Origin: Salmonella enterica subsp. diarizonae
GTDB lineage: Bacteria > Pseudomonadota > Gammaproteobacteria > Enterobacterales > Enterobacteriaceae
DNA length: 64,000 bases
Direction of reading: 5' to 3'
NCBI RefSeq assembly: GCF_008692785.1
Contig: NZ_VXJV01000005.1
Span: 355,450 to 419,449, forward strand
The notes beneath the pieces were generated by a model. The model was not told the origin of the DNA. It worked only from the letters and a program-made list of their open reading frames with translations, and ran no database searches. The number at the start of each line of letters is the position of its first letter. Position 1 is the stretch's first letter. The position numbers and the translations under genes were made by a program. Shown piece after piece: positions 59,250 to 64,000 of the stretch.

Positions 59250-59577
59250 CGTATTTCCGGGATAGAGGCGCTGTGGCAAGAAATAGACATTCTCAGATAA
59301 TGCCTTTCTTTGTGGACTTATTAAGCCTGCCGTATCGCCGTGTTTCCTTAAAGTTACCAACTTGATACAGAACTGATTTCTTCTGCAATATGCGTTCTGA
59401 TTGCATAAATATACATGAAACCGATCGTGTTTTGCTAAGTAATTTGCACCAAACCAGGGGGTGATTGTTTCTTGATGTGTCAAACAAATGTTTATCGACG
59501 AACTGCTAACGGGAGGCTATGTTAACGGAGGCTGAACCCGTAATGGGAAAGCAGAACGTGGGTTAAAGGAAGCGATG

Positions 59578-60321
59578 ATGAAAAACACCGAGCTGGAACA
59601 ACTGATTAACGACAAGCTGAACAGTGCGGCGATAAGTGATTATGCGCCGAATGGTTTACAGGTCGAAGGAAAAGAGACGGTACAGAAAATCGTTACCGGC
59701 GTGACCGCAAGTCAGGCGCTGCTCGATGAGGCGGTGCGTTTGCAGGCCGATGCGGTCATTGTTCATCATGGTTACTTCTGGAAAGGCGAGTCTCCGGTTA
59801 TTCGCGGCATGAAACGCCGTCGCTTAAAAACGTTACTGGCAAATGATATTAACCTTTACGGTTGGCATCTGCCGCTGGATGCGCACCCTGAACTGGGCAA
59901 CAATGCGCAGTTGGCGACGCTATTGGGTATTACCGTGAAAGGAGAGATTGAGCCGCTGGTGCCGTGGGGGGAGCTCTCAATGCCGGTGCCGGGGCTGGAA
60001 CTGGCCTCATGGATTGAAGCGCGTTTGGGGCGTAAACCGCTATGGTGCGGCGATACCGGGCCAGGGAATGTCCAGCGTGTCGCCTGGTGTACCGGCGGCG
60101 GACAAAGTTTTATTGATAGCGCCGCCCGCTTCGGCGTTGACGCCTTTATTACCGGCGAGGTGTCTGAACAGACCATTCATTCCGCGCGCGAACAGGGGCT
60201 GCATTTTTATGCCGCCGGGCACCATGCCACTGAACGCGGCGGTATTCGCGCCCTGAGCGAATGGCTGAACGAAAACACGGAGTTGGATGTGACGTTTATT
60301 GATATCCCTAACCCGGCATAA
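59578..60321 (+). CDS. ybgI: NIF3-family metal-binding protein YbgI
   Basis: A 247-residue NIF3/GTP cyclohydrolase I type 2-like protein that forms a toroidal hexamer with a dimetal site. Metal-ligand histidines are in IVHHGYFWKG and AGHHATERGG, with an acidic ligand in LPLDAHPELGN. Two ATGs adjoin at 59575 and 59578; I chose the second, which matches E. coli. It heads ybgI-pxpBCA and may act in metabolite repair, which is unproven. Confidence 0.94.
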   Translation: MKNTELEQLINDKLNSAAISDYAPNGLQVEGKETVQKIVTGVTASQALLDEAVRLQADAVIVHHGYFWKGESPVIRGMKRRRLKTLLANDINLYGWHLPLDAHPELGNNAQLATLLGITVKGEIEPLVPWGELSMPVPGLELASWIEARLGRKPLWCGDTGPGNVQRVAWCTGGGQSFIDSAARFGVDAFITGEVSEQTIHSAREQGLHFYAAGHHATERGGIRALSEWLNENTELDVTFIDIPNPA

Positions 60322-60336
60322 CTGAGAGGCAATAAA

Positions 60337-60993
60337 GTGCAGCGAGCGCGTTGTTATCTGTTAGGCGAAACGGCGGTCGTCCTGGAACTTGAACCGCCAA
60401 TTACGCTGGCGAGCCAGAAACGCATCTGGCGTCTGACGCAGCGTCTGGTCGATATGCCGAACGTGGTGGAAGCGATTCCTGGGATGAACAATATCACCGT
60501 GATCTTGCGGGAACCGCAAACTCTGGCGCTGGATGCGATTGAGCGTCTGCAGCGCTGGTGGGAAGAGAGCGAGGCGCTGGAGCCGGACTCGCGTTCGGTT
60601 GAGATCCCGGTGATCTATGGCGGCGCAGGCGGGCCGGATCTGGCGGCGGTGGCGCGGCACAGCGGTTTGAGTGAAAAGCAGGTCGTGGAGCTACATGCGT
60701 CCGTTGAGTATGTCGTCTGGTTTTTAGGCTTTCAGCCTGGCTTTCCCTATCTTGGGAATTTACCAGAACCGCTCCATATGCCCAGACGCGCGGAGCCGCG
60801 CCTGCAGGTTCCGGCAGGTTCTGTCGGCATCGGCGGCGCACAGACGGGTATTTATCCATTATCCACGCCGGGAGGCTGGCAACTGATCGGCCTCACGCCG
60901 TTGAAGTTATTCGATCCGATGCGGGAGCCTCCGGTTCTGCTACGCCCTGGAGATAGCGTACGCTTTGTGCCGCAAAAGGAGGGAATATGCTGA
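60337..60993 (+). CDS. pxpB: 5-oxoprolinase subunit PxpB (YbgJ)
   Basis: A 218-residue KipI/allophanate hydrolase subunit 1-like protein. It works with PxpC and PxpA to hydrolyse 5-oxoproline (pyroglutamate) to glutamate with ATP, clearing a damage product. The GTG at 60337 is preceded by GAGAGGC. The conserved blocks are [27 protein letters not shown] and [11 protein letters not shown]. It ends inside the start of pxpC. Confidence 0.94.
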   Translation: MQRARCYLLGETAVVLELEPPITLASQKRIWRLTQRLVDMPNVVEAIPGMNNITVILREPQTLALDAIERLQRWWEESEALEPDSRSVEIPVIYGGAGGPDLAAVARHSGLSEKQVVELHASVEYVVWFLGFQPGFPYLGNLPEPLHMPRRAEPRLQVPAGSVGIGGAQTGIYPLSTPGGWQLIGLTPLKLFDPMREPPVLLRPGDSVRFVPQKEGIC

Positions 60994-61919
60994 ATATTAT
61001 TCGCGCGGGGATTTACACCTCCGTGCAGGATAGCGGGCGTCACGGTTTTCGTCAGTCGGGACTGAGCCACTGTGGCGCGCTGGATAAACCCGCCTTTCAG
61101 ACCGCTAATCTCCTGGTCGGGAACGATGCGAATGCCCCGGCGCTGGAAATCACTCTCGGTCAACTGGTCGTCGAGTTTGAAAATGAGACCTGGTTCGCTC
61201 TTACCGGCGCGGGCTGCGAGGCGCAGTTGGATAATCAACCGGTCTGGACAGGCTGGCGATTGCCGGTAAAAGCGGGCCAGCGTCTCACTCTGCATCGACC
61301 GCTTCACGGGATGCGTAGCTATCTGGCGGTGGCGGGCGGTATTGCTGTGCCGGAGGTGATGGGCTCTTGCAGTACCGATCTGAAGTCCGGTCTCGGTGGG
61401 CTGGAAGGGCGGCTGCTAAAAGATGGCGATCGGCTGGCGACGGGCAAACCATCGCGGCAGTTTAGCGGGCCGCAGGGCGTGAAACAGTTACTGTGGGGTA
61501 ATCGCATTCGTGCGCTGCCGGGGCCGGAATACCGTGAGTTCGATCGCGCATCGCAAGAAGCGTTCTGGCGTTCGCCGTGGCAACTCAGTCCGCAAAGTAA
61601 TCGCATGGGCTATCGTTTGCAGGGACAATCGTTAACGCGGACAACGGATCGCGAACTGCTGTCGCACGGTTTGCTGCCCGGTGTCGTGCAGGTGCCTTAC
61701 AACGGTCAACCTATTGTGCTGATGAATGATGCCCAGACCACCGGCGGCTATCCGCGTATTGCCTGCATCATCGAGGCGGATATGTACCATCTGGCGCAAA
61801 TCCCGCTAGGGCAACCGATCCATTTTGTGCAATGTTCGCTGGAAGAGGCGCTCAACGCGCGTCGCGAGCGTCAGCGCTATCTGGAACAGCTTACCTGGCG
61901 ACTTCAGCATGAAAATTGA
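60987..61919 (+). CDS. pxpC: 5-oxoprolinase subunit PxpC (YbgK)
   Basis: A 310-residue KipA/allophanate hydrolase subunit 2-like protein. Features are the N-terminal [19 protein letters not shown] block and the [28 protein letters not shown] stretch. It forms the PxpBC complex thought to phosphorylate or activate 5-oxoproline. It overlaps pxpB by 7 bp and pxpA by 11 bp, so the three are coupled. Confidence 0.94.
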   Translation: MLNIIRAGIYTSVQDSGRHGFRQSGLSHCGALDKPAFQTANLLVGNDANAPALEITLGQLVVEFENETWFALTGAGCEAQLDNQPVWTGWRLPVKAGQRLTLHRPLHGMRSYLAVAGGIAVPEVMGSCSTDLKSGLGGLEGRLLKDGDRLATGKPSRQFSGPQGVKQLLWGNRIRALPGPEYREFDRASQEAFWRSPWQLSPQSNRMGYRLQGQSLTRTTDRELLSHGLLPGVVQVPYNGQPIVLMNDAQTTGGYPRIACIIEADMYHLAQIPLGQPIHFVQCSLEEALNARRERQRYLEQLTWRLQHEN

Positions 61920-62658
61920 TTTAAATGCGGACGTGGGCGAAGGTTGCGCCAGCGACGGCGAATTATTAACGCTGGTCTCCTCCGCCAATATCGCCTGTGG
62001 TTTTCACGCCGGCGATGCGCAAACCATGCTGACCTGCGTGCGCGAGGCGCTGAAAAACGGCGTGGCGATCGGCGCGCATCCCAGCTTTCCGGATCGGGAT
62101 AATTTTGGGCGGACGGCGATGGTTTTGCCGCCGGAAATGGTATACGCCCAGACGCTGTACCAAATCGGCGCGCTGGGGGCGATTGCTCAGGCGCAAGGCG
62201 GCGTGATGCGCCATGTCAAACCGCACGGTATGCTCTATAACCAGGCGGCGAAAGATCCCCGTCTGGCACAGGCGATTGCGAAAGCGGTACACGACTATGA
62301 TCCGTCATTGATTCTGGTTGGACTGGCGGGCAGTGAGTTGATCCGAGCCGGTGAGCGCTATAGTCTGACGACGCGGCAGGAGGTGTTTGCCGATCGCGGC
62401 TATCAGGCCGACGGTAGCCTGGTGCCGCGCACGCAGCCTGGCGCGCTGATTCACGACGAAGGGCAGGCGCTGGCGCAAACGCTGGATATGGTGCAAACCG
62501 GGAGAGTGAAAAGCGTTACTGGCGTGTGGACGACTGTCACGGCGCAAACGGTGTGCATTCATGGCGACGGCGAGTATGCGCTTGCGTTCGCACGCAGGCT
62601 ACGCGCCGCGTTTAATGCGTGTAATATACACGTTATTGCCGGAGAGCCAGACGATTGA
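61909..62658 (+). CDS. pxpA: 5-oxoprolinase subunit PxpA (YbgL, LamB/YcsF family)
   Basis: A 249-residue LamB/YcsF-family protein, the subunit that opens the 5-oxoproline ring. The N-terminal signature is [16 protein letters not shown], with [13 protein letters not shown] and [14 protein letters not shown] following; CPH-type VKPHGMLYN is near the middle. I chose the ATG at 61909; an in-frame upstream start lies deep in pxpC. It is about five residues longer than the E. coli protein. In E. coli nei follows; here it does not. Confidence 0.94.
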   Translation: MKIDLNADVGEGCASDGELLTLVSSANIACGFHAGDAQTMLTCVREALKNGVAIGAHPSFPDRDNFGRTAMVLPPEMVYAQTLYQIGALGAIAQAQGGVMRHVKPHGMLYNQAAKDPRLAQAIAKAVHDYDPSLILVGLAGSELIRAGERYSLTTRQEVFADRGYQADGSLVPRTQPGALIHDEGQALAQTLDMVQTGRVKSVTGVWTTVTAQTVCIHGDGEYALAFARRLRAAFNACNIHVIAGEPDD

Positions 62659-62708
62659 AGCTATTATATTCCGTCTGCTAAAGTTTATCGTATACCGCTC
62701 ACTTAATG

Positions 62709-62754
62709 TTAAGAAGGGGGATTTATTCAATATTACATAAATCCCCTCTTAATA
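62709..62754 (+). terminator. long inverted repeat after pxpA, possible terminator
   Basis: TTAAGAAGGGGGATTTAT and ATAAATCCCCTCTTAA form a stem of about 16 bp (one bulge) around a ten-base loop, followed by TATATTATTTT. It lies 50 bp after pxpA and may mark the edge of the accessory DNA. Confidence 0.6.
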
Positions 62755-62779
62755 TATTATTTTAAAAATAACTCAGTGA

Positions 62780-62989
62780 TGCTGTAATAGTCAGTATGAC
62801 GAGTTTATTGTTGTCAGCAGCAGAATTTTTGAAAATCTTTATGAGATTGTTAGCTATCGCCATCTAATTAAATGTCCGGGGCGGGTAAGTTACCTGACTC
62901 TTTATAAACACTTTCTGATTGATTTACCTCACGATAGCCTCATTTTTAGCATTTATATTCCTCGTCATGATGACTTATCAGGAGACTGA
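62780..62989 (+). pseudogene. start-less open frame, possible gene fragment
   Basis: A stretch of 69 sense codons runs from just after a TGA to TGA at 62987. The translation has protein-like composition (IVVSSRIFENLYEIVSYRHL, then YKHFLIDLPHDSLIFSIYIP) but no ATG, GTG or TTG start. I do not recognise a family. It may be the 3' remnant of a gene lost beside the recombinase, or chance. Confidence 0.25.
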
Positions 62990-63158
62990 AGCCAGATTGA
63001 TTCGCTGTTTTACTATCACGTCATGGATAGCGTGCCAGATTGCCAGGTATATGGATTTTAAGCTGTTTACGCGTAACAACTTTTTTTAGCGAAAATTAAA
63101 CTCATCTGATCAGTGATTTTTTAGTATATTACTCATTTTGTTATGATGGATTTGTTTT

Positions 63159-63725
63159 GTGAAAAGAAAATATCTTACTCAAGAAGAGATCGAAAAACTG
63201 CTGTCAGCGACTGACAGAATGCCCTTCCCGGAAAGAAACCGCTGCTTAATCCTGATGGCGTTTATTCATGGCTTCCGGGCCAGTGAGTTGCTGGGGCTGC
63301 GCTTATCGGATATTGATCTTGCAGGGAGACAGCTTTATATCCGGCGCCTCAAAAATGGCTTTTCAACGTGTCACCCCCTCCTTCCTGATGAGTATAACGT
63401 ATTGAAAAGCTGGCTCAGGGCCAGGAAGTATCTTGAGAAAGGAGCTGACGGAGACTGGCTGTTCCTGTCGCTGCGGCGGCATCCGCTCAGCAGGCAACAA
63501 TTTTTTTACATACTCCGTGAGGCAGGGCGGCTGGCCGAATTAACGATAGCGCCACATCCTCATATGCTGCGACATGCCTGCGGCTACGCCCTTGCTGACA
63601 AAGGGATTGATACACGACTCATACAGGACTATCTGGGACACAGGAATATCCAGCACACCGTAAGATACACCGCAAGTAACGCCGGGCGCTTTCATGGAAT
63701 ATGGCGAAAAAAACGCCGGGTATGA
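63159..63725 (+). CDS. FimB/FimE-like tyrosine recombinase
   Basis: A 188-residue catalytic-domain-only tyrosine recombinase, the size of FimB, FimE and MrpI, the invertases that flip fimbrial promoters. Catalytic residues are visible: Arg in HGFRASELLGLR (near residue 40), the HxxR box in HPHMLRHACGYA, His in YLGHRN, and nucleophile Tyr in TVRYTAS. The start is GTG at 63159 (GTG AAA AGA AAA); the SD is weak. It sits in AT-rich DNA at the right edge, where E. coli has nei. A fimbrial or other phase-variable target would lie outside the window. Confidence 0.85.
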   Translation: MKRKYLTQEEIEKLLSATDRMPFPERNRCLILMAFIHGFRASELLGLRLSDIDLAGRQLYIRRLKNGFSTCHPLLPDEYNVLKSWLRARKYLEKGADGDWLFLSLRRHPLSRQQFFYILREAGRLAELTIAPHPHMLRHACGYALADKGIDTRLIQDYLGHRNIQHTVRYTASNAGRFHGIWRKKRRV

Positions 63726-64000
63726 CCGTACGTTCTGACTCAAAAAGTTAAGTCCTCTCCGCGCTTTCATCATCCTCTCAGATTTACCCCTTCCACACAA
63801 GAGTAATGGAATCGTAATCTATTGCTTATTAAGGATTTATTCCTATAACAATAAAAAAACTAAGGGAAAATATATCTGGTCCAACCAGCACTGTTCTGTA
63901 TTCATCTTTGCCCTGTCTGCACAAAATGTTAATTTTAAGTGTTAAAAAAACGCATTAAATAATATTTACTACTGTTTAGTTTTAATTATTAAGCATTAAA
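63726..64000. other. AT-rich region downstream of the recombinase, no gene seen
   Basis: No credible ORF. The one notable element is the 13-bp palindrome CTGGT-CCA-ACCAG at 63876-63888. Base composition is much lower in G+C than the flanking core genes, in line with foreign origin. Confidence 0.5.

Noticed and set aside
62659..64000. Insertion sequence or prophage end
   Set aside because: No transposase, no terminal inverted repeats, no phage genes. The recombinase is the short FimB type rather than a phage integrase with an arm-binding domain.

Overview
The window reads as a chromosomal segment of Salmonella enterica or a very close relative. Nearly every protein matches an Escherichia/Salmonella family at full length. 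The gene order cobC-cobD-nadD-holA-lptE-leuS, the tricarballylate locus (tcuRABC) next to fur, and a 150-residue Fur are Salmonella traits. REP/BIME repeats sit in many gaps. I cannot name the serovar.

Layout. (1) 1-6452: cobalamin genes cobC (cut by the window edge) and cobD, then nadD-holA-lptE-leuS. (2) 6453-7063: a decayed patch holding a sigma54-type promoter and a stop-interrupted SAF-domain gene remnant. (3) 7064-12236: ybeL, rihA, and the glutamate/aspartate ABC importer gltIJKL, with the SroC sRNA and a sigma54 promoter with NtrC-like sites. (4) 12237-19264: lnt-corC-ybeY-ybeZ, miaB and ubiF. (5) 19366-20283: a seven-gene tRNA operon (Met, Leu, Gln x2, Met, Gln x2) with fossil tRNA pieces. 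(6) 20438-30593: asnB, nagDCAB divergent from nagE, and glnS. (7) 30594-32834: chitoporin chiP and chiQ, with a NagC operator and a ChiX pairing site. (8) 32884-37792: tcuC, tcuB, tcuA, tcuR. (9) 37909-43528: fur with a short upstream ORF, fldA, ybfE, ybfF, seqA, pgm and a flavin-reductase-like gene. (10) 43593-47591: potE, speF and the speFL leader peptide. (11) 47869-55654: kdpE, D, C, B, A, F. (12) 55991-62658: ybfA, phrB, dtpD, ybgI and the 5-oxoprolinase genes pxpBCA. (13) 62659-64000: AT-rich DNA with an orphan open frame and a FimB-like tyrosine recombinase, where E. coli carries nei.

The genes work together in several ways. NagC links amino-sugar uptake and breakdown (nagE, nagBA) with chitosugar entry (chiP). 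The glt operon imports acidic amino acids under nitrogen control. SpeFL-SpeF-PotE makes and exchanges putrescine when ornithine is present. KdpDE controls the high-affinity potassium pump KdpFABC. Most of the window is ordinary core genome. The spots that deserve a second look are the sigma54 relic at 6602-6931, the gltI control region, the short ORF before fur, the tRNA fossils, and the recombinase region at the right edge.
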